Source: CAVVEC01 sp963770485
GTDB lineage: Bacteria > Acidobacteriota > Terriglobia > Terriglobales > Acidobacteriaceae
Length of the DNA: 64,000 bases
Assembly (NCBI GenBank): GCA_963770485.1
Contig: CAVYPX010000014.1
Coordinates: 382,989 to 446,988 of the forward strand
Reading direction: 5' to 3'
Made by a program: the position numbers and the translations under genes. Shown here in pieces: positions 17,713-26,202 of the stretch (position 1 is the stretch's first letter; the number at the start of each line of letters is the position of its first letter). A model generated the notes under the pieces. That model did no database searches. It saw nothing but the letters and a program-made list of their open reading frames with translations, and had not been told where the DNA came from.

Positions 17713-17887
17713 AGCCGGATATTCACCTTCGACGCAGAGATACCTCTGCGCCTGCCTACCCGGAAACCTGACGGAGAATCCTTACCAGAGTAGGTCGATT
17801 ATAGGCTGGCCGGGGAGGGTGGGCAATCTGCCAAAAGGGTATAGAACCACCGAAGGTAATCCAAGTATATTACTGACACTAAAGATG

Positions 17888-18157
17888 TTAGCCGCTTAGT
17901 AACTTCGAGGACTTTGGCCTGGGGCGATCCCTTCTCTGTTTCAAGGCGACAGCTTTGCGAACGAGCAGGAAGAGCATCGCATAGAAAACAAGGTCGATCA
18001 GCAACGCTGGCCAGAACATCCATCCAAAATGCTCGAAGGCAATCCCATCGAAACCCAACAGCGAGAATACGTAGTTCATCACCAGGAATCCGGGCCAAAG
18101 CAACATAGCCACGTACTTGATGTAAGTGGCCACGGCCAAGAGTCCAGCCGCAACCAC
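17888..18157 (-). CDS. small hypothetical membrane protein
   Basis: I do not recognise this 89-residue protein. It has two or three membrane segments (GLLAVATYIKYVAMLLWPGF, then WMFWPALLIDLVFYAMLFLL) and a basic C-terminus (KQRRDRPRPKSSK). The first ATG/GTG/TTG in frame is the GTG at 18157, but the open frame continues upstream with a hydrophobic stretch (VQVLTIGAVIVVAAG), so the true start may be further out and use an unusual codon. It is divergent from the Rieske gene. Confidence 0.6.
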   Translation of the reverse strand: MVAAGLLAVATYIKYVAMLLWPGFLVMNYVFSLLGFDGIAFEHFGWMFWPALLIDLVFYAMLFLLVRKAVALKQRRDRPRPKSSKLLSG

Positions 18158-18346
18158 GATGACCGCGCCGATCGTCAGGACTTGAACTATGCGTTTCGTG
18201 GTTGGACCTCGCCGTTCATGGTAGGCCGAGTTTGGCAGGCCGCAAAGTTACGATCGTCTCGACGTGAACCACTTCTCCGAGCGGGAGGGTGTAGCCCGAC
18301 CGCAGCGAAGCTCCTCCGCGACTGTGTTACGCTGCCCCTTGATCCC

Positions 18347-19462
18347 ATGAGCGAACTGGAACCTCCTCAGCGCCAGACGCCCGACTCCCTGATGCTCTAC
18401 GGCTTCTGGTATCGCGCCTTGCCGAGCGAACGGATCACCCGCAATCGGCTGCATAAGGCCATGCTGCTGGAAACCCCTCTTGTTCTCGGCCGCGACCGCC
18501 AGGGTGCGCCCTTCGCATTGCGCGATGCCTGTCCTCACCGCGGCATGCCGCTCTCTTATGGGATGTTCGACGGGCAGCAAATCGAGTGCAGTTATCACGG
18601 CTGGAGATTCGACGCCCACAGCGGCCAGTGCCAGCTCATTCCGTCACTGACTCCCGATCAAGACCTCAAAATCGACCGCATCTACGCCGGCAGCTACACC
18701 TGCGAAGAGCGTGATAATTACATTTGGGTGTTCATGCCCGAACTATCTCCGTCGGGCGCGGGATTCACCAAAGCGGCCGAGCCGCCGATCCCGGCGCCAC
18801 GTGTGCCCACGTTCGGAGGCAACTACAAGATTGCCCATCTGACCGCCGATCTGCCCTGCAGCGTGGATCACGGCATCATCGGCCTGATGGACCCGGCGCA
18901 CGGCCCGTTCGTGCACCAGGCATGGTGGTGGCGCAGCCGCCATAGCATTCACGAAAAACAGAAGCAGTTCGAGCCCATCCCGATGGGCTTCCGCATGAGC
19001 GCGCACACGCCCAGCTCCAATAGCGCGCCTTACAAATTATTGCGTCTCTACGCCGACGCCGACTCGATTACCACAACGATTGATTTTGTTCTGCCCAACC
19101 AGCGTTCCGAAACCATCCAGGCGGGAAGGTATTGGTTCGCCAGCCTGACCACGGTGACGCCCATCACCCGCGCTCATTGCCGTATTGACGTGGTCGCCTG
19201 CTGGAACATCTTCCGCTGGGTGCCATTTGGGCCTTCACTTTTGAAATTTGTTTTTGCGAAATTCGTCGAGCAAGATCGCCAGACTATGGAGGATCAGTCG
19301 GAAGGCCTGAAGCATAATCCGCACCTGATGCTGATTGACGATGCCGACCGGCCGGCGAAGTGGTATTTCCAGCTCAAGGCGGCGTATCTGGAATCAAAAC
19401 GGACGGGCGAAGAGATGCAGCATCCGATGCCGGGCCAAGTCACATTGAAGTGGAGAAGTTAG
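18347..19462 (+). CDS. Rieske [2Fe-2S] aromatic-ring oxygenase, alpha-subunit type
   Basis: The product resembles Rieske non-haem iron oxygenases of the phthalate / pheophorbide a oxygenase group. The Rieske cluster ligands are visible as Cys62-Pro-His64 and Cys81-Ser-Tyr-His84. The C-terminal half carries a likely mononuclear iron site in DHGIIGLMDPAHGPFVH. The ATG at 18347 gives 371 residues; a longer open frame upstream is not protein-like. There is no adjacent reductase or ferredoxin, so substrate and electron donor are unknown. Confidence 0.85.
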   Translation: MSELEPPQRQTPDSLMLYGFWYRALPSERITRNRLHKAMLLETPLVLGRDRQGAPFALRDACPHRGMPLSYGMFDGQQIECSYHGWRFDAHSGQCQLIPSLTPDQDLKIDRIYAGSYTCEERDNYIWVFMPELSPSGAGFTKAAEPPIPAPRVPTFGGNYKIAHLTADLPCSVDHGIIGLMDPAHGPFVHQAWWWRSRHSIHEKQKQFEPIPMGFRMSAHTPSSNSAPYKLLRLYADADSITTTIDFVLPNQRSETIQAGRYWFASLTTVTPITRAHCRIDVVACWNIFRWVPFGPSLLKFVFAKFVEQDRQTMEDQSEGLKHNPHLMLIDDADRPAKWYFQLKAAYLESKRTGEEMQHPMPGQVTLKWRS

Positions 19463-19467
19463 GAAAG

Positions 19468-19555
19468 AGTAGCTAGTAGCGAGGGAATGAGCTTGATGCC
19501 ACGCGGCACATCTCTTGGCCACTAGTCCTAGCTACCAGCTACCAGCTTCTAGCTA
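19468..19555. repeat. period-7 array with inverted arms (CTAGCTA)
   Basis: Between two convergent genes, the left arm AGTAGCTAGTAGCG (19468-19481) is inverted relative to the right arm of heptamers CTAGCTA, CCAGCTA, CCAGCTT, CTAGCTA (19528-19555). The right arm abuts the stop codon of the STAS gene. Confidence 0.75.
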
Positions 19556-19921
19556 CTACTCTTCCTCCACCAGCCAGTCCATCGCTTCTTCGCGGGTCTT
19601 GAAAGCCGGAAACTCGCGCTGGGAGAAGCTCTTGAAATTCTCGTAGAGCACCTTGGGCAACTGTTCCGTTCCCACCCACGCCGAGCGCTTGACGTAAGGA
19701 CGGTCGAAGACCAGCGCCTCCTTGATGCGTATGGCCACGGCTTTGTCCACCTGTGCACCGGTGAAGTCGGCGAGGGTAAGCACGGAATCGCGGGGCTGCT
19801 CGGCGATTTGCTCCTGCACTTCGGCCACGACCGCCAGTATCTGCGCCGGCGTGCAGCCGCTGAAATCAATCAGCAGGATCTGCTTGCCTCGATGAGTGAC
19901 GAACCGTATGCGATCTTCCAT
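19556..19921 (-). CDS. STAS/SpoIIAA-like small protein
   Basis: This soluble protein of 121 residues has the alternating strand-helix pattern of STAS/SpoIIAA-like proteins: RIRFVTHRGKQILLIDFSGC, a helix with VVAEVQEQIAEQP, then VLTLADFTGAQVDKAVA. Such proteins often act as anti-anti-sigma or regulatory modules; the target here is unknown. A TTG at 19945 gives 8 more residues but starts in the repeat, so the ATG at 19921 is preferred. It lies downstream of alaS on the same strand. Confidence 0.7.
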   Translation of the reverse strand: MEDRIRFVTHRGKQILLIDFSGCTPAQILAVVAEVQEQIAEQPRDSVLTLADFTGAQVDKAVAIRIKEALVFDRPYVKRSAWVGTEQLPKVLYENFKSFSQREFPAFKTREEAMDWLVEEE

Positions 19922-19942
19922 GGACAATTCCGCATGCGCAGT

Positions 19943-19977
19943 CAACTGGGAACTGGGAACCGAAAACTAGGAACTGG
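19943..19977. repeat. period-7 array, 5 units (GAACTGG)
   Basis: Five heptamers in perfect register: CAACTGG, GAACTGG, GAACCGA, AAACTAG, GAACTGG. The array fills the gap between the alaS stop and the STAS-like gene. Confidence 0.75.
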
Positions 19978-19980
19978 GTC

Positions 19981-22947
19981 TTAACTCCCCAAGAGCGATT
20001 CCACGACTTGGTAAGCTCCATCCAGAGCCTCGTCCAGCGCGCCAGGATCTTTGCCGCCGGCTTCGGCCAGGTCGGGACGCCCGCCGCCTTTGCCCCCGAC
20101 CTTTTCCGCTACCTTGCCGATGACCTTGCCCGCTTGAATGCGGCCTGTGAGGTCTTTAGTCACGCCCACAATGAGCGACACGTTGCCATTGCTGGTCGAG
20201 CCCAGCACGACCACGCCCGAGCCCAGCTTGTCGCGAAGCTGATCGACCAGAGTGCGCATCTGGGCGCGTTCGAGATTGTCCACGCGATGGGCGAGCACCT
20301 TGATGCCGCGAATGTCTTTGATTTTCTCGCCGATGTTCTCCGTGCTCGACGAAGCCGATTTCATGCGCGCCTGGTCGAGTTCGCGAGCCAACCGCTTGAT
20401 TTCCGCGTCTTTCTTTTCGAGCTCAAGCTTCAGCGCTTCCGCAGGAGACACCGGAGCCTCGTCGATTCTGGGTGCCCCATCCCTTCGCGTTCTTTGCGAA
20501 AGGATGGGCTTGGAAAGGGTGGGAGAAACGACGCTCGACACGTAGCTCTCCAACTCGTGGTCTTTCCTGAAGTGCTGTAGCGATCCCTCTCCGGTCACCG
20601 CTTCCACGCGCCGCACGCCCGACGACACACTGCCTTCTTTCAGAATCTTGATCAATCCAATCTCGCCGGTTTGTGCCGTATGCGTCCCGCCGCAGAGTTC
20701 GGTGGAGAAGTCGCCAATCCTGATGACGCGAACTTTATCGCCATATTTCTCGCCGAACAGCGCCATGGCGTGATACTCGTTCACCGCAAGATCAATCGGC
20801 ACGTTCTCGATGACTTCGACTTTCTGATTGCGCAGAACTTCCTTGTTGATCAGGTCTTCGATGTCCTGCAACTCTTCGTCTTCGACCGCGGTGAAGTGCG
20901 AGAAGTCAAAGCGCAAATGATTGGGCGCGACCAGCGATCCCGCCTGCTTCACATGCTTGCCCAGAACTTCGCGCAGCCCGGCATGAAGCAGATGCGTAGC
21001 CGTGTGATTGCGCATGGTGGATTGGCGAATGTCGGTATTGACCACGGCATCGACTCTGTCGCCCAAGCGGATCGGTTGTTTGACAAAGACTACGTGCGCG
21101 CGCACCCCCTGCACTGGGTAGTAGCAGCCGGTCACCTCGGCGACGACGGTATTGTGATCCTCGCTGTAGAACCATCCCCGATCGCCCACTTGCCCGCCTG
21201 ACTCAGCATAAAAAGGAGTGTGGTCAAGAATCACCTCGCCAACATCCCCAACATTAAGTTGCCCGACGCTACCCACATCGCCAATGTTCCCAGGTCTAAC
21301 AAAGCCCCTCGCCTGCCCCCTCAGCAGAGCCAGCACTTCGCAGTTGTCGGAGCGCGTCTGGCGGTAGCCTGCGAACTCAGACTTCGGAAGCTGCTGGTAA
21401 GCAGGATTAGCAGTCTGTTTGGCCGCACCTTTCCAGGAAGCGCGAGCACGAGCCTGCTCCGCCTTGAGGGCGGTTTCGAAACCCTCAGCGTCGAAGCCAA
21501 AGCCCATATCGCGGCAGGACTCCTCAATGAAGTCCTTTGGGAGACCGTAGGTCTCATACAGCTTGAATGCCACATCCCCTGGAAATACCACAGACTGACC
21601 AGCCGCCTTCAGGATCGCGGTCTGGCGACGAATCCCGGACAATGGCTCCTGGTGGGGTGCCCCAAGGACGGCAGTATCGTGGCCCAACGTGAGATTGACT
21701 TCCGCTGCCTTCACGTCATCCTGGCGTTGGAGAATTATTCGACCGAATTGCTCCTCCATTTCTTTCCACCCGCGTTCCACGGTGTGAGCGAACCTTTTTT
21801 CTTCTTCGAGGATTGTTTTCGCGACACGGTCCTGGGTCTCTATGAGCTCAGGATATGCGTCCTTCATTTCATCTCGCACAGCCTGCGCCATTTTAAACAT
21901 GAAGGGCTGCGACACAGCGAGCAATCGACCGTGCCGGATAGCTCTGCGTAAAATCTTGCGCAGCACGTACCCGCGACGCTCATTCGACGGGATCACGCCA
22001 TCGGAAATGAGGAAGGTAGCTGCTCTAGAGTGATCGGCGATAATCCTCAGCGATGCGTCTGCCTTGAAATCTGCCCCATAATGGGTCTTGGTAAGCTCAC
22101 TCGCCCGGTGCAGCAACGGTTTAAACAAATCGGTCTCGTAATTCGAAATCTTCCCCTGCAGAACCGCCGCCAGCCGCTCCAATCCGGCACCCGTGTCAAT
22201 CGACGGCTTGGGTAATTCCCGGAGCCTGTATTCAATCGGCTGATAGTCATCGCCGGTGGCCAGGTGCTTGACCTGTAGCGTTGTGATCTCGCGGTCGAAC
22301 TGCATGAACACCAGATTCCAAATCTCGACATAGCGCCCGCAATCGCATCCAAACGCGCAATCCGTGTGTCCCTGATCGGAGGCGGCCGGGCCCATGTCGT
22401 AGTGAATCTCGCTGCAGGGACCGCACGGACCGGTGTCGCCCATCTGCCAGAAATTGTCTTTCAGGCCGAACTCAAAGATTCGATCTTTGGCCACGCCCTG
22501 CCCAACCCACAGGTCGTAGGCCTCGACATCGCGCGACATTCCGCCTTCGCCGTTAAAGACGGTCACATACAGCTTGTCCTTCGCGATCCCGAACCACTCG
22601 GGCGAAGTGATCAGTTCCCACGCGTAGGCAATCGCGTCTTTCTTGAAGTAATCGCCAAAAGAAAAATTCCCCAGCATCTCGAAAAAGGTGTGATGGCGGT
22701 TGGTGAACCCGACATTCTCCAGATCGTTGTGCTTGCCGCCGGCCCGCACGCATTTTTGCGAAGAAGTCGCCCGCGTGTAATCGCGCTTTTCCAGGCCGAG
22801 GAAAACGTCTTTGAACTGGTTCATCCCTGCGTTGGTAAACAGCAGCGTGGGGTCGTTGGCCGGAACGAGCGACGACGAATGCACCTCGCGGTGCCCCTTC
22901 TGGACAAAGTAGTCCAGAAACTTGCGCCGAATTTCAGAACCAGTCAT
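19981..22947 (-). CDS. alaS: alanyl-tRNA synthetase
   Basis: AlaS charges tRNA-Ala and edits Ser/Gly mischarges. The start MTGSEIRRKFLDYFVQKGH and the core FTNAGMNQFKDVFLG are canonical; editing-site zinc ligands appear in HTATHLLHAGL and CGGTHTAQTG, and the C-terminus ends with a DHHA1 domain. At 988 residues it is about 110 longer than usual. The excess sits in three places: about 403-452 (LGHDTAVLGAPHQEPL), 546-576 (GNIGDVGSVGQLNVGDVGEV) and 803-829 (PILSQRTRRDGAPRIDEAP). The last is encoded by DNA matching a dispersed palindrome of this genome. The ATG has no Shine-Dalgarno. Confidence 0.95.
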   Translation of the reverse strand: MTGSEIRRKFLDYFVQKGHREVHSSSLVPANDPTLLFTNAGMNQFKDVFLGLEKRDYTRATSSQKCVRAGGKHNDLENVGFTNRHHTFFEMLGNFSFGDYFKKDAIAYAWELITSPEWFGIAKDKLYVTVFNGEGGMSRDVEAYDLWVGQGVAKDRIFEFGLKDNFWQMGDTGPCGPCSEIHYDMGPAASDQGHTDCAFGCDCGRYVEIWNLVFMQFDREITTLQVKHLATGDDYQPIEYRLRELPKPSIDTGAGLERLAAVLQGKISNYETDLFKPLLHRASELTKTHYGADFKADASLRIIADHSRAATFLISDGVIPSNERRGYVLRKILRRAIRHGRLLAVSQPFMFKMAQAVRDEMKDAYPELIETQDRVAKTILEEEKRFAHTVERGWKEMEEQFGRIILQRQDDVKAAEVNLTLGHDTAVLGAPHQEPLSGIRRQTAILKAAGQSVVFPGDVAFKLYETYGLPKDFIEESCRDMGFGFDAEGFETALKAEQARARASWKGAAKQTANPAYQQLPKSEFAGYRQTRSDNCEVLALLRGQARGFVRPGNIGDVGSVGQLNVGDVGEVILDHTPFYAESGGQVGDRGWFYSEDHNTVVAEVTGCYYPVQGVRAHVVFVKQPIRLGDRVDAVVNTDIRQSTMRNHTATHLLHAGLREVLGKHVKQAGSLVAPNHLRFDFSHFTAVEDEELQDIEDLINKEVLRNQKVEVIENVPIDLAVNEYHAMALFGEKYGDKVRVIRIGDFSTELCGGTHTAQTGEIGLIKILKEGSVSSGVRRVEAVTGEGSLQHFRKDHELESYVSSVVSPTLSKPILSQRTRRDGAPRIDEAPVSPAEALKLELEKKDAEIKRLARELDQARMKSASSSTENIGEKIKDIRGIKVLAHRVDNLERAQMRTLVDQLRDKLGSGVVVLGSTSNGNVSLIVGVTKDLTGRIQAGKVIGKVAEKVGGKGGGRPDLAEAGGKDPGALDEALDGAYQVVESLLGS
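20466..20520. repeat. palindromic repeat inside alaS (GGTGCCCCATCC type)
   Basis: Within the coding sequence GGGTGCCCCATCCCTTCGCG is followed by TTCTTTGCGAAAGGATGGGC, an imperfect palindrome. A related sequence occurs outside genes near 32890-32932 (GGTGCACCCTGTTTCGCG, then TTTGCGAAAAGGGTGGG). It keeps the alaS frame. Confidence 0.6.
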
Positions 22948-22956
22948 CGAAGTTTA

Positions 22957-22962
22957 ATTCTA
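22957..22962 (-). promoter_or_regulatory. candidate -10 box of alaS (leaderless)
   Basis: On the - strand TAGAAT ends 9 nt before the alaS ATG at 22947 with no Shine-Dalgarno between. The -35 region would fall inside the adjacent repeat arm; no good match is seen. Confidence 0.35.
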
Positions 22963-22992
22963 AATGAAAACCGCGGAGGACACTGAGGACAC
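22963..22992. repeat. left inverted arm flanking the vapBC-like pair
   Basis: AATGAAAACCGCGGAGGACA is followed by CTGAGGACACAG. Its inverted counterpart lies at 23727-23756, so the two arms bracket the toxin-antitoxin genes. Confidence 0.6.
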
Positions 22993-23032
22993 AGATGGCC
23001 TTCACATCTCTTTCTCTCGGGCGATTGGGCCT

Positions 23033-23449
23033 TCACTTGATCGGAATCAGGGGCCGGAACAGGTTGTTACGGCCCCAGCGATAGATCCGGAAATCTCGAT
23101 CCACGGTGAGAATATCGCCGGTGCCGAATTCGTTGGCCAGGTGAATGAGGCACGCATCAGCCACGTCAATGCCGCGATGGCGATACTTGCCGAGAATCCG
23201 GCTCACGGGGCGGGCTGAGTCGAAAAGAGCCAGAGGAATGAGAAAGCCCCTCGAGGCCACGTTTTGCAGGACAGCGTGGGCAGCGCCTTCGACCTTTCGC
23301 AACAAATAGCAACTCTCTGCAATCACCGCTTCGCAGGTGACAAGCGGCGCTGCCACCTTGGCCATCGCCTCGGCGCAAGGCCGGTGGAAGGAGTCCGTGG
23401 GATCGAGCAAAGCCACAATCGCGCCGGTATCCAACAGAATCGGCTTCAC
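23033..23449 (-). CDS. PIN-domain toxin, VapC type
   Basis: VapC toxins are PIN-domain RNases, often cutting tRNA or rRNA, and are held in check by a neighbouring antitoxin. This 138-residue protein has the PIN acidic residues: Asp7 in ILLDTGAIVALL, Glu45 in AVIAESCYLL, Asp95/98 in GIDVADACLIHLA and Asp117/119 near LTVDRDF. Its ATG overlaps the antitoxin stop by 4 nt (ATGA). The pair lies between alaS and recX inside inverted repeat arms. Confidence 0.88.
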   Translation of the reverse strand: MKPILLDTGAIVALLDPTDSFHRPCAEAMAKVAAPLVTCEAVIAESCYLLRKVEGAAHAVLQNVASRGFLIPLALFDSARPVSRILGKYRHRGIDVADACLIHLANEFGTGDILTVDRDFRIYRWGRNNLFRPLIPIK

Positions 23450-23676
23450 CGCCCAAAGTCCTTGAGATGTGTCTTATTTGAGGCCAAGTCGCCAACGCCA
23501 GACGGAAACCTGCCCTGGCCAATGATCGTGCGGCGGCCTTTGGTAGCATGGCACGAAGCCAGGAGGCGCAGGCCTTCGCGCACTACCTTGGAAGGTGTCC
23601 AGCCAGTTCTCTTCATCAGGCGATGCAGGATTTCTTCCGATTCTTGATCCAGTCGCGCTTGAATGGTTGACGCCAT
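23446..23676 (-). CDS. ribbon-helix-helix antitoxin of the VapC-like toxin
   Basis: This 76-residue protein begins with a short strand (STIQARLDQESEEILHRLM) and helices typical of ribbon-helix-helix (CopG/Arc) antitoxins, with GWTPSKVVREGLRLLAS as the second helix pair. The C-terminal half would wrap the toxin. It is translated just before and overlaps the toxin gene, the classic antitoxin-first order. It most likely represses its own promoter, but no clear operator was found. Confidence 0.82.
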   Translation of the reverse strand: MASTIQARLDQESEEILHRLMKRTGWTPSKVVREGLRLLASCHATKGRRTIIGQGRFPSGVGDLASNKTHLKDFGR

Positions 23677-23726
23677 TCCTCATTGTAACACATGCTGATG
23701 ATTGTATTACGAAATCTCCAGAGCCG

Positions 23727-23756
23727 CGTCCTCCGCGTACTCGGCGGTTTTCATTG
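23727..23756. repeat. right inverted arm flanking the vapBC-like pair
   Basis: CGTCCTCCGCGTACTCGGCG continues GTTTTCATT, the inverted counterpart of 22963-22992. Its outer end supplies the TGA stop codon of recX. Confidence 0.6.
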
Positions 23757-24284
23757 CGTCTCTTCTTCCAGCGCGCTCAGGGTCTCGTCGTCCACATCCC
23801 ACTTTTTCAGAATCGCGAAGATGGTTTTCGCAGCAAACCCCGCGCGCATCAGCTGCCGAAAAATTCGTGCGGCCTGCTTTTGATCCTTCGGTTTCACCAG
23901 GCGCTTGCGGCGCAAGTATAGCCGCGCCTGCTGCTCGTCACTCACCTCGTCATAAACCGCGCCCACCGCCTTTTCGATGACCTCGCCATGCACGCCTTTC
24001 GCCTTCAGATCGGTAATCACGCGCCTGCGGCCGAATTTCTCGTTGTCACGGCGAAAGGAAGAATATGCCGCGGCGTACCGGGAGTCGTTGAGATAACCCT
24101 GATCTTTGAGCCGCCGAATCACAAGCTCCACCAGCGTCTGCCCATACTCAGTTTCGGCCTCCACCCGAGGCCGCAGCAGGCGCTTCAGTTCCGCCACGGA
24201 ACGCATGCGCCGGGCCAGCGCGCCCACGGCATATTGGTAGAGTTCATCTTCGGAATCGGTCTTCCTCGGCCGAGGGAAAGCCAT
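23751..24284 (-). CDS. recX: RecX regulatory protein
   Basis: RecX binds RecA filaments and limits recombinase activity. The 177-residue protein is rich in charged helices with the three-helix repeats of RecX: YAVGALARRMRSVAELKRLL, then LVIRRLKDQGYLNDSRYAAA and FGRRRVITDLKAKGV. Its stop codon lies in the repeat arm at 23751-23756, so the last residues may have changed when that element arrived. No recA is visible in the window. Confidence 0.88.
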   Translation of the reverse strand: MAFPRPRKTDSEDELYQYAVGALARRMRSVAELKRLLRPRVEAETEYGQTLVELVIRRLKDQGYLNDSRYAAAYSSFRRDNEKFGRRRVITDLKAKGVHGEVIEKAVGAVYDEVSDEQQARLYLRRKRLVKPKDQKQAARIFRQLMRAGFAAKTIFAILKKWDVDDETLSALEEETQ

Positions 24285-24439
24285 GATTAGTAAAACCTTA
24301 CCGCACCTCGCGGAGTTTTTGGGAAAAACTCATTGCTGAATCCATGCATATTTCACAACTTTTTACGTTCCTAGCGGTGACAGTGGGAACTTTTCCGCGT
24401 CTATTTCCGTAGTTAAGTAAGAGAGCGAGGAACGCAGTC

Positions 24440-24811
24440 ATGCTGACCATCGATGTAGAAAGAACCGGCGATATAGCAGTGGTTAGATGCAGCGGGCGAA
24501 TCGTGCGCGGCGCCGAGGTGCGCACGCTGCGCAATGCGGTCGTCTCGGAAAACGACACCCGCATTGTGGTGCTTGATTTATCGGATGTGGAAACGCTTGA
24601 TGCCGGTGGCCTGACGGCGCTGCTTTCCTTGCATCAATGGGCTCGCAGTCGCGGCGTCCAACTCAAGCTGGTGAATCCGTCGCACTTCGTGCATGAAATT
24701 CTGACCCGTACAAAACTGGATTGCGTGTTCGACATCTCCACCTTCGATCACGCGCTTTTCATTCTCAGTTCGCCTCACTGTCTGCACGCGAAATACGCGG
24801 CCAGCTGCTGA
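24440..24811 (+). CDS. STAS-domain anti-anti-sigma-like factor
   Basis: This 123-residue protein has the STAS fold pattern of SpoIIAA-type anti-anti-sigma factors: an N-terminal strand pair (DIAVVRCSGRIVRG), then VVLDLSDVETLDAGGLTALL. In SpoIIAA the equivalent loop reads DSSGL and its second Ser is phosphorylated; here it is DAGGL, so the usual phosphoacceptor is absent. No kinase or sigma factor is adjacent. Start ATG 24440 follows GAGG. Confidence 0.8.
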   Translation: MLTIDVERTGDIAVVRCSGRIVRGAEVRTLRNAVVSENDTRIVVLDLSDVETLDAGGLTALLSLHQWARSRGVQLKLVNPSHFVHEILTRTKLDCVFDISTFDHALFILSSPHCLHAKYAASC

Positions 24812-24881
24812 CCGCGGGTTTTCCTCCACCGATGGGCCAGAGGCTTGCCGTTTTGGCTGGCGGCAACTCTGGCCCTCCTCC

Positions 24882-24913
24882 GAAAGAAAAAAGGGCGCGC
24901 TTTTGGCGCGCCC
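24882..24913 (-). terminator. intrinsic terminator of pilT
   Basis: GGGCGCGC (24893-24900) pairs perfectly with GCGCGCCC (24906-24913). On the - strand the hairpin is followed by a T-rich run (complement of GAAAGAAAAAA, 24882-24892), so it ends pilT transcription 23 nt past its stop. Confidence 0.85.
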
Positions 24914-24935
24914 GCAGTGTTCAGGAGGAGAAAAC

Positions 24936-26060
24936 TCAGCGGCCGCCGTAGCCGGCCGATTGCATAGCGTTCTTCGAGATGTCGCTGGTGGAAGAAATGC
25001 CCTGCATGCGCAGCTTGAAATCGTCGGCGTTGGAGGCATTTTCCAGAGCGGTTTCGTAATTGACCAGCCCGGCCTGAAACAAATCCCACAAAGACTGATC
25101 GAAGGTCTGCATGCCGTACTGCGAAGTTCCGGCGGAGATGGCGTCGCGGACGGAGCGTGTCTTTTCCGGCACCAGGATACATTCCCGGATGTATGCGGTA
25201 TTGATCATGACTTCGACCGCGGGCACGCGGCCCTCGCCATCGCACCGTTTCACCAGTCGTTGGCTGATCACTGCCCGCAGCACGGCGGCAAGTTGCAGAC
25301 GAATCTGCTTCTGCTCCGGCGGCGGAAAGACGGCGATAATGCGGTTGATGGTTTCCACCGCATCCAGCGTGTGTAAGGTTGAGAACACCATGTGCCCGGT
25401 CTCGGCAGCGTGCAGCGCCGTGCCGATGGTTTCCACGTCGCGCATTTCGCCGACCAGAATGACGTCGGGATCCTGGCGAAGCGAGGCTCGCAGCGCGGCC
25501 GAAAAATTAGGCGTGTCCACTTCCACCTCGCGCTGGTTGACGTAGCCTTTCTTGTCGCGGTGCAGGAATTCGATGGGGTCTTCGATCGTAATGATGTGTT
25601 CGGCGCGGGTGGAATTGATGCGGTCCACCATAGCCGCCAGGGTCGTAGACTTACCGGAACCGGTGACGCCGGTGACCAGAATCAATCCGCGGGGCATGTC
25701 GCAGACTTGCTCCACGATCTTGGGCAAATAGAGTTCATCGAGCGCCCGAATCTTGGTAGGAATTACGCGCAGCACCAATCCCACGTTGCCGCGCTGCTGG
25801 AACACGTTCACACGGAAGCGGCCCAGTCCGGCCACTCCGTAGGCCATATCGATTTCCGTGGTCTCTTTGAATTTCTGCTTCTGCCGCGCCGACATCATGC
25901 TGAACGCCATGGTCAGCATGTCCTCCGCACTGATGCGCGGCTGATCGGTCAGCGGAATCAATTCGCCATCGATGCGCAGGTGAGGATAATTTCCAACCTT
26001 CAGGTGCAAGTCGGAGGCGCGCCGCTCCATGGCGATGCGAAGCAGATCATCAATATTCAT
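24936..26060 (-). CDS. pilT: type IV pilus retraction ATPase PilT
   Basis: PilT is the hexameric ATPase that depolymerises type IV pili in twitching motility. The protein starts MNIDDLLRIAMERRASDLHL, with the N-terminal PilT domain, Walker A GVTGSGKSTT near residue 133, the Asp box IITIEDPIEFLH, Walker B ILVGEMRDVET and His box AAETGHMVFSTLHT. It has 374 residues from the ATG at 26060; an upstream in-frame start at 26117 adds 19 non-family residues. No other pilus genes are adjacent. Confidence 0.94.
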   Translation of the reverse strand: MNIDDLLRIAMERRASDLHLKVGNYPHLRIDGELIPLTDQPRISAEDMLTMAFSMMSARQKQKFKETTEIDMAYGVAGLGRFRVNVFQQRGNVGLVLRVIPTKIRALDELYLPKIVEQVCDMPRGLILVTGVTGSGKSTTLAAMVDRINSTRAEHIITIEDPIEFLHRDKKGYVNQREVEVDTPNFSAALRASLRQDPDVILVGEMRDVETIGTALHAAETGHMVFSTLHTLDAVETINRIIAVFPPPEQKQIRLQLAAVLRAVISQRLVKRCDGEGRVPAVEVMINTAYIRECILVPEKTRSVRDAISAGTSQYGMQTFDQSLWDLFQAGLVNYETALENASNADDFKLRMQGISSTSDISKNAMQSAGYGGR

Positions 26061-26202
26061 TCGAGGAGATCCTTGGGAACCAATCCGTATCATGAACCCA
26101 AATGTCATCCGGCCCAAGATGACCTAAGTAATAGCGGATTGTGCATCTGGGCCCTTTTCGGAGGCGACGATTCAAGGTAGCCCACTACCACTCCGAAGTT
26201 AG

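Noticed and set aside
19943..19977. A possible CRISPR array from the period-7 tracts
   Set aside because: Units are 7 nt and degenerate with no spacers, and there are no cas genes in the window.
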